Below the pieces are notes generated by a model. That model was given only the letters and a program-made list of their open reading frames with translations. It was not told the DNA's origin and searched no databases. From positions 26,693,540 to 26,757,539 of the forward strand of contig CM055111.1 of assembly GCA_029204225.1 (NCBI GenBank): DNA of 64,000 nt. The letters are read 5' to 3'. Numbering within the stretch: position 1 is the stretch's first letter; every line of letters starts with the position of its first letter. Below, piece after piece: positions 9,403 to 19,662 of this stretch. A program made the translations under genes and the position numbers. The DNA comes from Diphasiastrum complanatum. Its lineage: Eukaryota > Streptophyta > Lycopodiopsida > Lycopodiales > Lycopodiaceae.

Positions 9403-10507
9403 ATCAGAATCTTGCTCAATAGTATCTTTGGTATCCTCCTTCTGGTCATTTGTTCCCCAAACCCTAAACCCCAAACCGAACAAAAGGCCAACATTTTAGC
9501 GCGTTCTCAGGTGTTTGTGTAGTCCGCGTCCCCGATTCCGTAGCGCGATGAAAACAACTGCAACAAAACTGCTGCTAAATAGTGGTGAATGGTCATCAGA
9601 ACCGTGCCATTCACTACAGGGAGTGAATGGTCACAAGAAGAGTAGATCGTTATCATAACTGTGTCGTTCACTACCGGGAACCAGAAGACCTACTGGCTGG
9701 CCCGACGACGAGGGACCTTGTCCTGGACCATGGGCAGTTGTTCTGCGGTGAAGTTAATTCCAATCCGTTGCGTTTCCTCACCCTCGCCAGCTCGTGCAGG
9801 GGAGAGCAGGTTCGAGGAATCTGAGGGCACGTAGCTGCAGCTCCCGTAGTCGCCCCATTATCTCTCATTGGCTCTCGTGAAATCCTGCTTCTAGCTTCCG
9901 TTTGTTGTGTCAGCGAACATCTACCAGGACACGCTCCGACTAGTTGCCCACGTGATGTTGTACCACTCCAAACCCTAAATCTATCTCATCACATAGGCCA
10001 TGGTACTGTGTAGAATGCATCATCGGTTCGGGAACATAGTCCACAGTTCGTGATCCCGATACGAACCCAACGGATCAAGCCTGGCTCGATTTGGGTATCG
10101 TTCGGTCAAAATGTCCCTTCGACTGGAGTGAAGCGCAACTAGGTCATGCGAAATGGACTGGTTTTGCAACTCTCTGTCCGACGGCCCTGTTTCTCCAAAC
10201 GGGATCTGTCTCGAATGTCATCTGTTTCGGCCAGTAGACAACCTCGATATGAACTTGTGGGAACAAACAGGACAAGGAAACGACTGATGGTCGGGCAGCA
10301 ACGTCCGTCCGAAGTTCGATGTTAAATAGGGCTTCAGGGACACTTTGTCCGGTCGGGACCTGAAAACTGGGAGAAGTTTCAGGGCCCTCGTGGTGGTACA
10401 CAAAATTTCAACATCGTATTGTAGCGAGTTGGAGTAGTGCCATAACTAATTAGTAAGTTGTTGAAGTTCATCCGGGAAGAAACCGATCTCATCAACCGAG
10501 TCACAAT
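9403..10507. other. No gene recognised
   Basis: No reading frame with recognisable content. There is a short imperfect hairpin built from gtgaatggtca and ccattcac around 9583-9632, and a telomere-like phrase (aaccctaaaccccaaacc) near 9461-9478 that is too short to mean anything. The last five bases (10503-10507) are the copia target duplication. Confidence 0.5.
10503..10507. repeat. Target-site duplication ACAAT, left copy
   Basis: ACAAT directly precedes the 5' LTR and is repeated at 16666-16670 directly after the 3' LTR. Five bases is the normal duplication for Ty1/copia integration. Confidence 0.93.
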
Positions 10508-11189
10508 TGTTAAAAATTCACAATTCTAGCTTGACTAGTTTTGGTCATATGACTTGTAAATAGTTAAATGGTCATGATGTGGCTTGTCACACGTGCCAAA
10601 TAGCATAGGATTCCATTCATAAGGATGTTCTCAAGTAGACCTAAGTGTTAGAACCTTTGGAATGAGTCCAAATTATGCTTAGATACAAGGGAGAAAAAAT
10701 AGGAGCTATTTTTGGTAATTTTTGCATTGTTGAGGGATCTCCAAGATTCCAACCCTAACTTGGTAGGGATGAAAGATCCACCAAAATTAGCATTAGGTAT
10801 AGGTTTAGGGCTACTCATACCTGCCCAAAACCGTGATGGATCATGTATATATAGGTGATGATATCTCACCAAAATAAATCAAGCAATTTCATGATTTTTC
10901 TCTCATAATGGTGCAATTGCTCTCTATGTTCATAATTGTTTGAGTACTTGTGATTACTAATGATTATAGGATTGAATGTAGGTCTGGTGTACAGTACTCA
11001 GACTGTGGTAGGCCGTACTTTCACACGTGTGAAGCCTTCTTCAAGGATTTGGGCCATTTAGTGAGGTTCAAGCATAGATTTTTGATGGATTTTGATGGTT
11101 CAACTTGTGCTAATCTTATAAAATCATAATCTATTGTTTCCCTCATCATTTCAAGTGTTTTAGGATCCTTATTTGCTGTAATTTTTACA
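10508..11189 (+). repeat. Copia 5' LTR, 682 bp
   Basis: Begins TGTTAAAAATTCAC and ends AATTTTTACA, keeping the TG...CA ends. It carries the promoter (see 10845). A 74-codon antisense open frame at 10648-10872 is repeated identically in the 3' LTR, which only shows LTR identity and is not called as a gene. Confidence 0.96.
10845..10854 (+). promoter_or_regulatory. Likely TATA box of the copia LTR promoter
   Basis: GTATATATAG sits about 340 bp into the LTR with no other comparable TATA motif nearby. Transcription would start some 30 bp downstream, giving the U3/R border near 10880. Inferred from sequence only. Confidence 0.6.
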
Positions 11190-11202
11190 TGGTATCAGAG
11201 CC
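11190..11202 (+). other. Primer-binding site (initiator-Met tRNA)
   Basis: TGGTATCAGAGCC immediately follows the 5' LTR. TGGTATCAGAGC is the standard plant copia primer site, complementary to the 3' end of initiator methionine tRNA. Confidence 0.95.
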
Positions 11203-12000
11203 TAAAGGCTGAAATGAGCTAAATCCTTGGTTTGCATTCAATTTGATCACATTTTTTGATCTAAATCTTGTGTAGATTGGATCTTAGCATCTAGTATTGA
11301 TTCTAGAACTCAAAGTGAGTCAAATACATTGGAGATTGGTGTTGTGTGACTTCATTTGCAGGTGTTTAGGTGTCTAAAACCAGAGGCAAAGTTGAATTCA
11401 ATTCACATTACCAAGATAGCAAGTTTTGCTTGCTCCAAGCATTGATTTCTAAGCGAGTTTTGGAGGTGATTTCATAGAGAAGGCTTTCTAGCATTCAAGG
11501 AGAGGGAAGATCAGAGTTTTGGGGACTCTTCAAGGCTGTTCTAAGGTGTAGTAGGCACCTCCTAAAGTGATTTAGGTTCAGTCCAACCATTGCTTGACTT
11601 ATGCACCAAATTAGATCAATTTTTCATCAATTTTGATCAGTTTTTGCTTGTGATTGGATAGTAGATTGTGTTGCATCCTCATTAAGTTCCATTTAGATCT
11701 TTTACAAGTGATTTTGGAAGTATATTAGGTTGCTGAAATTCACTCTTGATCAGATCATTTGGAAGCTTTAATGTTCTTTATAGAAAGAGGGGCAATTCTA
11801 CTAGTATTGTCTACTTCAATCAAGCAAGTGCATTGTTTCTAGTATTCTATGATTTGATTTTGTTAGAGATCATTCTTAGATCTTTATAGGAAGTCTATTA
11901 CTGATCTTTTCAGGTCCCTAAGAAGTGGGATAAGGTAGACCTTCAATCAAATCAATAGAAGTAACCTTCATTTGTGTCAAGTCCTTGATTAGGAGACTAG
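11203..12000 (+). other. Copia untranslated leader
   Basis: About 800 bp without a long open frame between the primer site and the polyprotein ATG. It would be the genomic RNA leader including any packaging signal. Nothing else is identifiable. Confidence 0.7.
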
Positions 12001-15000
12001 ATGGCATCTATAAATGCATATCTTTTGGATACTAATGAAAGGCTCAACAAAACTAACTATTCCATATGGAAAGTTAGAATGGAATCTATCATGATCATGC
12101 AAGATCTGATGGAAATTGTAAATGGTAAGGAGGGTGAACCTATTCATCCTCAAGAAAAAGCCAAATACATCAAGAGGTGCAATGTTGCACTACATTGCAT
12201 AAAAATGAATGTTGCAAATGAACTCTTAAGAGAGGTAGGAGATTGCACTTCAGCTCAAGATGCTTGGGAGACTTTGAAAAAGGTCTATGAATCCAAGAAC
12301 CAAACTAGAATGTTAGCTTTGAAGAATCAAATCTATAGAAGCTATCAAAAGAAAGGAGAGAGTGCACATACTTTTGTCCTAAGAGTAAAGGAATTGAACA
12401 AAGAGCTAGCCTTTATAGGTGACCCTATCAAGGATGAAGAGCTTGTTCAACTCATATTGAATGGACTAAGCTTTGAATTTGACAACTTGGTTCAGGGATA
12501 TGCAATTATGGGTAAGCTACCCATACTTGAAGAACTCCAAGGCACGCTCATGGCCGAGGAATCAAGAAGGAGCCAAATGCAAGAGAGGATGGATAGGCTT
12601 TCCATCCAAGGTGGAGATGACCAAGCTCTCTTCACCAAAGGCAAAGGCAAGTCCAAAGGCAAAGCATCAACATTCAAGAAGTCTACAAAGCTTGAGGATC
12701 AAGAAGGACCCCCAAAGGCATCTCCATCAACCACCAAAGTCAAGAAGGACAAATCAAAGGTGAAGTGCTACTATTGTAGCAAGATGGGGCATTATGCCTC
12801 GGAATGCTTCAAGAGGAAGCAAGATCAAAGCCAAGCCAACATGAGCAAAGAGGAGGAGGAGGAGAGTTCACATGAGGACTCTCTCATGATGTCCATATTT
12901 TCTTCAACAAGCTTCAAAGGAGAAGATCCTTGGTGGATTGACTCGGGTGCTAGTTCACACATGACTAGTAAAAGGGAGTTTTTCTCTTCTCTCTTATCTT
13001 ATGATGGACCTATAAAGTCTATCTATACAGCAAATGATGAAGCTTGTAAGATTGAAGGAGTTGGTAGCATTCCCCTTTGCTTAGGATCTTCCAAAAAGAT
13101 CAACATAGAAGGTGTTTTGTACATTCCTACAATAACAAAGAATCTACTAAGTGTTGGCCAAATGGTAGACAATGGTTTCAATGTTGACTTTGCTTCAAAT
13201 GAATGTTTCATCAAGAAGAAGGGTAAGATAGTGGCTAAGGGCACTAGACTTGGCAAACTTTATAAGCTGGATGCATTTGTGGATACTAATGTTGTCATGT
13301 TGGCCGAGAAGAGCAAGATATCTACCTTTACTTTATGGCACAAAAGACTTGGACATGTCAACTCGGGTTCCATGGAGGCTATGATCAAGGAGGAGTATGC
13401 TTTAGGCCTACCAAGGTCTATTGGGAAGGAAGACAAGGTTTGTGAAGCTTGTGCCTTATCCAAGGCACATAAGAAGGTGTTTCCTAACTCCATCACAAAG
13501 TCATCTCATCCTCTTGAACTCATACACTCGGATGTGCACATTGCTAGCACCAAATCTAATGGAGGTTCATCCATGTTTTTAACCTTCATTGATGACTACT
13601 CAAGATATTGTTGGGTGTTCTTACTTTCCTTCAAGTCTCAAGTATTTGATACTTTTGTAAAGTTCAAGTTGTTTGTGGAAAAGCATCATAATCATAGCAT
13701 CAAGATTCTTAGAAGTGACAATGGTGGAGAATTCATCTCCAATGAGTTCAAGGCCTTTTGTGAGGAGGAAGGGATCAAGAAAGAGACTTCTTGTCCTTAC
13801 ACTCCTCAACAAAATGGAGTTGCTGAAAGAAGGAATAGAACATTATGTGAATGTTCTAAGGCTTTAAGATTAGATGCTTGTTTGCCCAAATCCTTTTGGG
13901 GTGAGTCTCTTGTATGTGCAAACTACTTGATGAATAGGGTGTCTTGCAAAGCAATTGAAGGCAAAATTCCTTATGAGATGTTGTATGGAAAGAAACCCAA
14001 TCTTAATCACTTGAAAGTTTTTGGGTGTATATGTTATGTGCATGTGCCATTAGAAACAAGAACCAAGGAGGATCCATCTTCCACAAGAGGGATCATGCTT
14101 GGATATGCAAGCTCAAGCAAGGGCTACAAAGTCTATCTTCCATCCTTGAACAAATTTGTTGTTTCAAGGGATGTCATCTTTGATGAACATCATATGCATA
14201 TGCTTGAAGAAGGCTCAAGTGCTCCAACAATCAAGAAGAAGATGGCCGAGGAGCAAGATCTTGGTTTTGAGGAGGAGCTCATGGAGGAGCAAGCACCAAA
14301 CCCACCTATCACACCAAGGAGATCTTCAAGGGCAAAAGTGGAGCCATCAAGGCTCACATATCAAGGCAAAGGACAGCAAGTTGAGGGTATCTCATCCACT
14401 TCTTATGCTTTATCTAGTTTTGAAGAACCGTCTAATGTTGAAGATGCATTGAACTCCAAAGAATGGTATAAAGCTATGTTGGATGAGTATGATGCCTTGA
14501 TTGAGAATGAAACTTGGTTGCTTGTTGAGAGACCCCAAAGGAATGTAATAGGATGCAAGTGGGTCTTCAAGCTTAAGTTGAATGCAAATGGGAGTGTTAA
14601 CAAACATAAAGCAAGATTAGTTGCAAAAGGTTATGCTCAAGAGAGAGGGATAGACTATGAGGAAACTTTTGCCCCCGTGGCCAAGATGGTCACAATAAGA
14701 CTAATCATTGCACTTGCATCACATTTTGGATGGATTCTATGTCAAATGGATGTCTCTAATGCTTTCTTGAATGGTTTTTTGGAAGAGGATATCTATATGG
14801 AACAGCCACAAGGGTTCATCAAGCATGGAATGGAGAACAAAGTATGCCATCTCCAAAGAAGCATCTATGGCTTGAAGCAAGCCTCAAGATCTTGGAATTC
14901 AAGACTACATTGCTATCTTATTTCACTTTCTTTTGTTCAAAGTGAATATGATCCCACTCTTTACATTAAGTTTGATGATGTTGGTATTGTACTTTTACTC

Positions 15001-15969
15001 ATTTATGTAGATGACATCATCATTAGTGGAAATAGTGTTGATGGTATTGAAAAAATCAAGATAGATCTATCCTTAGAGTTCAAGATGGTAGATCTAGGGT
15101 GTCTTCACTTCATCTTAGGCATAGAAGTACTTAGAGGGTCTGATTTTATCTTTATAAGTCAAGTAAACTATGCTCAAAGTCTTTTGAAGAAGTTTAAGAT
15201 GGAAGTATGCAAAAGTGTTGACACACCAATGGAGCAAGATGTAAAAGTGCCAAATGAAGATGATGAAAGATCCTTCATGGACATCACTTTGTTTAGGCAA
15301 CTTATAGGTTCCTTAATGTGGATCACTATAACTAGACCAGATCTTAGCTTTAGTGTATGTAGGTTGAGCCAATCCATGCAAAAGCCATTGAATATCCATT
15401 GGAAAAAGGCTAAGAGGATTCTAAGATACATCTCGGGTACATTGGATTTTGGGATTCTATATAGAGGAGATGTGATTAACCTTCATGCATTTAGTGATTC
15501 AGATTTTGCAGGGGACAAGAGGGATAGGAAATCAACAAGTGCCTATTCAACTTTCATAGGAGAAGGTGTGGTTTCATGGCTTTCAAAAAAGCAAGAAACT
15601 ATATCTCTATCTTCAACTGAGGCCGAGTATAAAGCTTTGACAACCACTACAAAGGAGGTACTTTGGATCAAGAGATTATTGGTGGAACTAAAGATCATGG
15701 ATTCAGAGGAGGCACCAATCATCTACAATGACAATATATCAGCCCAACACCTTGCATCTAACCCAATCTTCCATGCAAGATCTAAGCACATTGAGATATG
15801 CCATCACTTTGTGAGAGAAATGGTGCAAGCCAAGGAGATTGCTTTGGAGCATGTTCCAAGCAATGAATGTGTAGCTGATCTACTTACTAAACCACTTCAA
15901 AGGACACCTTTTATGAAGTTCAGATCATCACTTGGAGTGATTAGTAAAGAAATGATTGAACCAAGCTAG
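12001..15969 (+). CDS. Copia gag-pol polyprotein, 1322 aa, intact
   Basis: One uninterrupted frame in Ty1/copia order. Gag (residues 1-~250) has the NYSIWKVRMESIM start typical of UBN2-type plant gag, then a CCHC knuckle CYYCSKMGHYASEC at 256-269. The protease active site is WIDSGASSHM with Asp314. A gag-pre-integrase zinc module starts LWHKRLGH near 445. The integrase has catalytic Asp511 (HSDV), Asp573 (RSDNGGEF) and Glu609 (NGVAE), with exactly 35 residues between the last two. Reverse transcriptase has QMDVSNAFLNG and YVDD at 1002-1005. RNase H has Asp1166/Asp1168 region, Glu1207 (SSTEAEY) and Asp1244. The length is normal for the family. No frameshift or stop was found. It belongs to the class with a single fused ORF; the exact copia lineage was not determined. 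Confidence 0.97.
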   Translation: MASINAYLLDTNERLNKTNYSIWKVRMESIMIMQDLMEIVNGKEGEPIHPQEKAKYIKRCNVALHCIKMNVANELLREVGDCTSAQDAWETLKKVYESKNQTRMLALKNQIYRSYQKKGESAHTFVLRVKELNKELAFIGDPIKDEELVQLILNGLSFEFDNLVQGYAIMGKLPILEELQGTLMAEESRRSQMQERMDRLSIQGGDDQALFTKGKGKSKGKASTFKKSTKLEDQEGPPKASPSTTKVKKDKSKVKCYYCSKMGHYASECFKRKQDQSQANMSKEEEEESSHEDSLMMSIFSSTSFKGEDPWWIDSGASSHMTSKREFFSSLLSYDGPIKSIYTANDEACKIEGVGSIPLCLGSSKKINIEGVLYIPTITKNLLSVGQMVDNGFNVDFASNECFIKKKGKIVAKGTRLGKLYKLDAFVDTNVVMLAEKSKISTFTLWHKRLGHVNSGSMEAMIKEEYALGLPRSIGKEDKVCEACALSKAHKKVFPNSITKSSHPLELIHSDVHIASTKSNGGSSMFLTFIDDYSRYCWVFLLSFKSQVFDTFVKFKLFVEKHHNHSIKILRSDNGGEFISNEFKAFCEEEGIKKETSCPYTPQQNGVAERRNRTLCECSKALRLDACLPKSFWGESLVCANYLMNRVSCKAIEGKIPYEMLYGKKPNLNHLKVFGCICYVHVPLETRTKEDPSSTRGIMLGYASSSKGYKVYLPSLNKFVVSRDVIFDEHHMHMLEEGSSAPTIKKKMAEEQDLGFEEELMEEQAPNPPITPRRSSRAKVEPSRLTYQGKGQQVEGISSTSYALSSFEEPSNVEDALNSKEWYKAMLDEYDALIENETWLLVERPQRNVIGCKWVFKLKLNANGSVNKHKARLVAKGYAQERGIDYEETFAPVAKMVTIRLIIALASHFGWILCQMDVSNAFLNGFLEEDIYMEQPQGFIKHGMENKVCHLQRSIYGLKQASRSWNSRLHCYLISLSFVQSEYDPTLYIKFDDVGIVLLLIYVDDIIISGNSVDGIEKIKIDLSLEFKMVDLGCLHFILGIEVLRGSDFIFISQVNYAQSLLKKFKMEVCKSVDTPMEQDVKVPNEDDERSFMDITLFRQLIGSLMWITITRPDLSFSVCRLSQSMQKPLNIHWKKAKRILRYISGTLDFGILYRGDVINLHAFSDSDFAGDKRDRKSTSAYSTFIGEGVVSWLSKKQETISLSSTEAEYKALTTTTKEVLWIKRLLVELKIMDSEEAPIIYNDNISAQHLASNPIFHARSKHIEICHHFVREMVQAKEIALEHVPSNECVADLLTKPLQRTPFMKFRSSLGVISKEMIEPS

Positions 15970-15972
15970 ATA

Positions 15973-15983
15973 GTGAGGAGGAG
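15973..15983 (+). other. Polypurine tract of the copia element
   Basis: GTGAGGAGGAG directly abuts the 3' LTR, the position needed for plus-strand priming. It follows the polyprotein stop by only a few bases. Confidence 0.85.
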
Positions 15984-16665
15984 TGTTAAAAATTCACAAT
16001 TCTAGCTTGACTAGTTTTGGTCATATGACTTGTAAATAGTTAAATGGTCATGATGTGGCTTGTCACACGTGCCAAATAGCATAGGATTCCATTCATAAGG
16101 ATGTTCTCAAGTAGACCTAAGTGTTAGAACCTTTGGAATGAGTCCAAATTATGCTTAGATACAAGGGAGAAAAAATAGGAGCTATTTTTGGTAATTTTTG
16201 CATTGTTGAGGGATCTCCAAGATTCCAACCCTAACTTGGTAGGGATGAAAGATCCACCAAAATTAGCATTAGGTATAGGTTTAGGGCTACTCATACCTGC
16301 CCAAAACCGTGATGGATCATGTATATATAGGTGATGATATCTCACCAAAATAAATCAAGCAATTTCATGATTTTTCTCTCATAATGGTGCAATTGCTCTC
16401 TATGTTCATAATTGTTTGAGTACTTGTGATTACTAATGATTATAGGATTGAATGTAGGTCTGGTGTACAGTACTCAGACTGTGGTAGGCCGTACTTTCAC
16501 ACGTGTGAAGCCTTCTTCAAGGATTTGGGCCATTTAGTGAGGTTCAAGCATAGATTTTTGATGGATTTTGATGGTTCAACTTGTGCTAATCTTATAAAAT
16601 CATAATCTATTGTTTCCCTCATCATTTCAAGTGTTTTAGGATCCTTATTTGCTGTAATTTTTACA
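15984..16665 (+). repeat. Copia 3' LTR, 682 bp
   Basis: Same length and, as far as I can see, same sequence as 10508-11189, from TGTTAAAAATT to TTTTTACA. It is followed at 16666-16670 by the second ACAAT target duplication. Confidence 0.96.
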
Positions 16666-16670
16666 ACAAT

Positions 16671-17570
16671 AGTGTATAGCTTGTCACTCTTCTGGTGAGC
16701 CCTAATTTCCCCCAGAGACTTCTGCTCCTGAGAGCTTGTCTCTTTTCTGGTGAGCGTTCACCTCTCCCCAATCCTCTGGCGAGCATTCACTTCTAAACCC
16801 CAAACCAGTAATATGTTTACCATACAAACCTTCACTCGAAACCACTCTCAGATCTTTCTTTGCCGCTTTTTTGGAGCTTAGTTCCCAATGAAGGTTCGTA
16901 ATAATTTATGAACTGCTCACTGGCCATGGTAGTTTAGTAATATTGAGGTTATGAGAGGCATGGCCCAGTGCTTAGGTCTGTTGCAAATTTGTTCGCAAAT
17001 TTTTTTGGGTAGCATTTTCCTATTTTTTATTAGGAGGGGGCAGGTGGGTGTCAGACACCCTCTGATAATTAATTCCGGGGGAAAAATAGGGGCCATAAAT
17101 TGCTTTTATTTTGCTTTTGGGATGGGGGACAGTGTAGGCAGGTGCCTGTATTTTTTTTTTTTGAAAAAAAAAATTTGAAAAAAAACAGACGCGAACGCAC
17201 CCCTGCCAGCCTATAGTATCCTTTGGACTCTGATAAACTTGAGTACTTGCTCTACTTTACAAAGGCAAGATAAATATATTTTTTTAAGCATACTTCTGCA
17301 TACAATGTTCTCTGCTAGTGATTTTGAATGAGAACTTGCAAAATAAAGCAAGTCCGTGAATCATAAGAAGAACGAGCTTTCTCATATATAAATTTTAGAA
17401 TGAAAATAGCATGTGATGTTTGATGATACTCAAATTTTACATTGCTCATCTGTCTTAAACCAAAACTCATAGAATGCTCTTAACAACATCTTACGTGTAA
17501 GTCTTGGGATATATAAGTTGCCTTTACGAGCAACTGAAGGATTTGCGAGGGTTTTTATTGTTCATTCTTG
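16671..17570. other. No gene recognised
   Basis: Unclassified sequence that was continuous with 9403-10507 before the copia insertion. It has three spaced copies of a ctggtgagc/ctggcgagc phrase (16691-16790) and an impure T/A run at 17150-17185. No coding or RNA gene is supported. Confidence 0.5.
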
Positions 17571-17994
17571 AGGTGCACCAAATTATGCGAATATCTAATT
17601 TTGTAGGAAATTATGAGGTCACCACTGCCTTGTTTGGTAGAATTTGCCCAAATTTCACCTGCTTTTATATATAAGTCCTTCCACCACTACCACTTTACAT
17701 TCAAAATTTGGCAAGATTCCAAATGGAGCCACAAAGATTACCCGTAAATGAGATAGAAATTTATGGAGCTTTATATTGAGAATACAAAGCCTTAATAAGT
17801 CCATGTTACAAAAAAAAGCTTGCTTGGAGGTTCTAGGCTCAAGCTTTTAGACTTTAAGCTTTTAACCTTTTGCACAAAATTCCAACATCAAGTTTTAAAT
17901 AGCCCCAATTGCTAGACTTCAAATGAAAAAAGCCAACAAAGTAGTAATAAGGGTGAACCTTGGGATGGTACTTTTTAAAACTAAAAGTTTAAAA

Positions 17995-18052
<58 letters not shown>

Positions 18053-18687
18053 GGGCTAAGGAACTTTAAATAATGAGGTCACCACTCCCCTTTTTGGTAG
18101 AATTTGCCCAAATTTCACCTGCTTTTATCTTTTTAGCGTTTTATCCTTCCACCAGTGGCACTCTCCATTCAAAATATGGCAAGGTTCCAAACGGAGCCAC
18201 AAAGATTACCCGTAAACGAGATAGAAATTTATGGAGCTTTTTAATGAGAATACAAAGCCTTGATAAGTCCATGTTATAGAGAAAAGCTTGCTTGGAAGTT
18301 CTAGGGCCAAACTTTTAGACTTCAAGCTTTTAACCTTTTGCACAAACTTCCAACGTCAAGTTTGAAATAGCCCCAATTGCTAGACTTCAAATGAAATTTG
18401 TAAATAATGTTAAGTATTATTGATGTTTTGTATGCGAGTTCTTGTAGATTTTAGAGAAAAATGAATTTGAGTGCAGCTGGTTAGTTTGTTAGAATCTTCG
18501 TCTCAAAACTAATGCTCTCTCCTAAATGTAAATTGTGTCGGACAGCATATTAATACGTCATAAGAGAACAATTTGGCATTTCTTCCAGAGTCTATGGAAA
18601 CGTGTTATGGTTACAGAAGTCCGGATTTTTGAGAAAATGATTTTGAGTGAAGCTGGTTAGTTCGTTAGAATCTTCATCTCAAAACTA
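17571..18687 (+). repeat. Right-arm Helitron leader with direct repeats and (GA)n
   Basis: Plus-strand counterpart of 2304-3437. Two ~330-bp direct repeats (about 17612-17925 and 18074-18400) sit either side of a (GA)n tract (18001-18049). A second duplication of ~170 bp (about 18460-18640 and 18640-18810) brings two copies of ctcaaaactaatgctctc and gtaaattgtgtc. The second of these runs into the first Helitron open frame. No gene is seen in the leader. Confidence 0.7.
18001..18049. repeat. (GA)n microsatellite, ~49 bp
   Basis: Pure GA tract, the right-arm equivalent of the longer (TC)n tract at 2928-3016. Confidence 0.97.
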
Positions 18688-19660
18688 ATGCTCTCTCTCC
18701 TAAATGTAAATTGTGTCAGACAGCATATTAATATGTCAGAAGAGAACAATGTGGTGTTTCTTGCAGGGTCCATGGAAACGTATTATGATTACAGTCCGGA
18801 ATATGATACAAGTCTGGTGAGGGAGCTCCAAGGAATAGAAGATAGTGATGGCAATGGGCAACACTCAACCAGGGTACTGCGAAGAGTAGGCTTTACAGCT
18901 CTGGATGGAGTGCATACCAATCCAAAATACAAGACCCCTGATGTGGAGTCAAGGGTTGAACATATAAGGAGGCTTGCAAGACGAAGAAGTGCAAAATGGA
19001 GATTACTATGTCCTCTTTTTCCCATGAGTGACAATGCTATCATGGAGGACAATACTATCATGAGTGACAATACTCCCCATGTAACGAATGCAGTTAGCAC
19101 TATGGAAACTGATGGGCCTTCCACAACAAGGTTATAATCAGCAGTTGGGATGCTCACTCCAGAACAAGTGCGTAACAACCCTTCGTATAAAACACATCAA
19201 GTTGAATCAAAATCACAAGAAACGGAGACTTGCTCGACGACGACAAGCAAAGAAAAAAGTTCTTGAATCTCTTTTTCGAGTTGAAGAAAGGGAGTTGACA
19301 AGTGAGAATACTAGGAGATACATTTCTGAACGTTCAAGTGTTGAAGCAACAAACATTCAGACACAATGTAATCTTGGTGGTGTTTATGAAGTTCAGAGTG
19401 GTGGACGTTGAAGGATGACATCATTGACACCAATTGGATTGGTGACTCCAGAACAAGTGCGAACACACCCCTCCTACAAAATTTCTAATGAAGAATCAAG
19501 GGCAAAAAGAAAAAAAGACTTGCTCGACATCGACGAGCAAAGCAAAAAGCTATGGAGTCCCTTTTTAGAGCAACGAGCATGGAAGTAAGAAATGATAATG
19601 GGACAAGGGGAATTGGTGAGCTTTCCAGTGTAAGAAGAACTGATGTTGATATGTAGGATC
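18688..19660 (+). pseudogene. Helitron N-terminal Arg-rich triple repeat (copy H1)
   Basis: The 149-codon open segment 18688-19137 (MSEENNVVFLAGSMETYYDYS...) contains repeat unit 1 (HTNPKYKTPDVES...RRLARRRSAKW). A TAA follows, then unit 2 (LTPEQVRNNPSYKT), which here has an extra indel in the tcacaagaaacggagac stretch. A TGA precedes unit 3 (VTPEQVRTHPSYK), which is frameshifted before its basic block. Compared with copy H4 the stops and the unit-3 frameshift are in the same places, so they were inherited from a common source. Confidence 0.7.
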
Positions 19661-19662
19661 AT

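Larger units (their letters stand above)
10508..16665 (+). mobile_element. Complete Ty1/copia LTR retrotransposon (6158 bp)
   Basis: All parts are present in order: 5' LTR 10508-11189, initiator-Met primer site from 11190, leader to 12000, a single open gag-pol frame 12001-15969, polypurine tract 15973-15983, and 3' LTR 15984-16665. Perfect 5-bp duplications flank it. The LTRs are both 682 bp and I see no difference between them. This implies a recent insertion, and the open frame means the element could be transposition-competent. It lies inside the segment bounded by the Helitron inverted arms. Confidence 0.96.

Noticed and set aside
9461-9480. Telomere-like aaccctaaaccccaaacc
   Set aside because: Less than three imperfect units; also common by chance and in promoters.
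10648-10872. 74-codon antisense open frame in the copia 5' LTR, identical at 16124-16348
   Set aside because: Identity reflects LTR identity; no independent evidence of coding.
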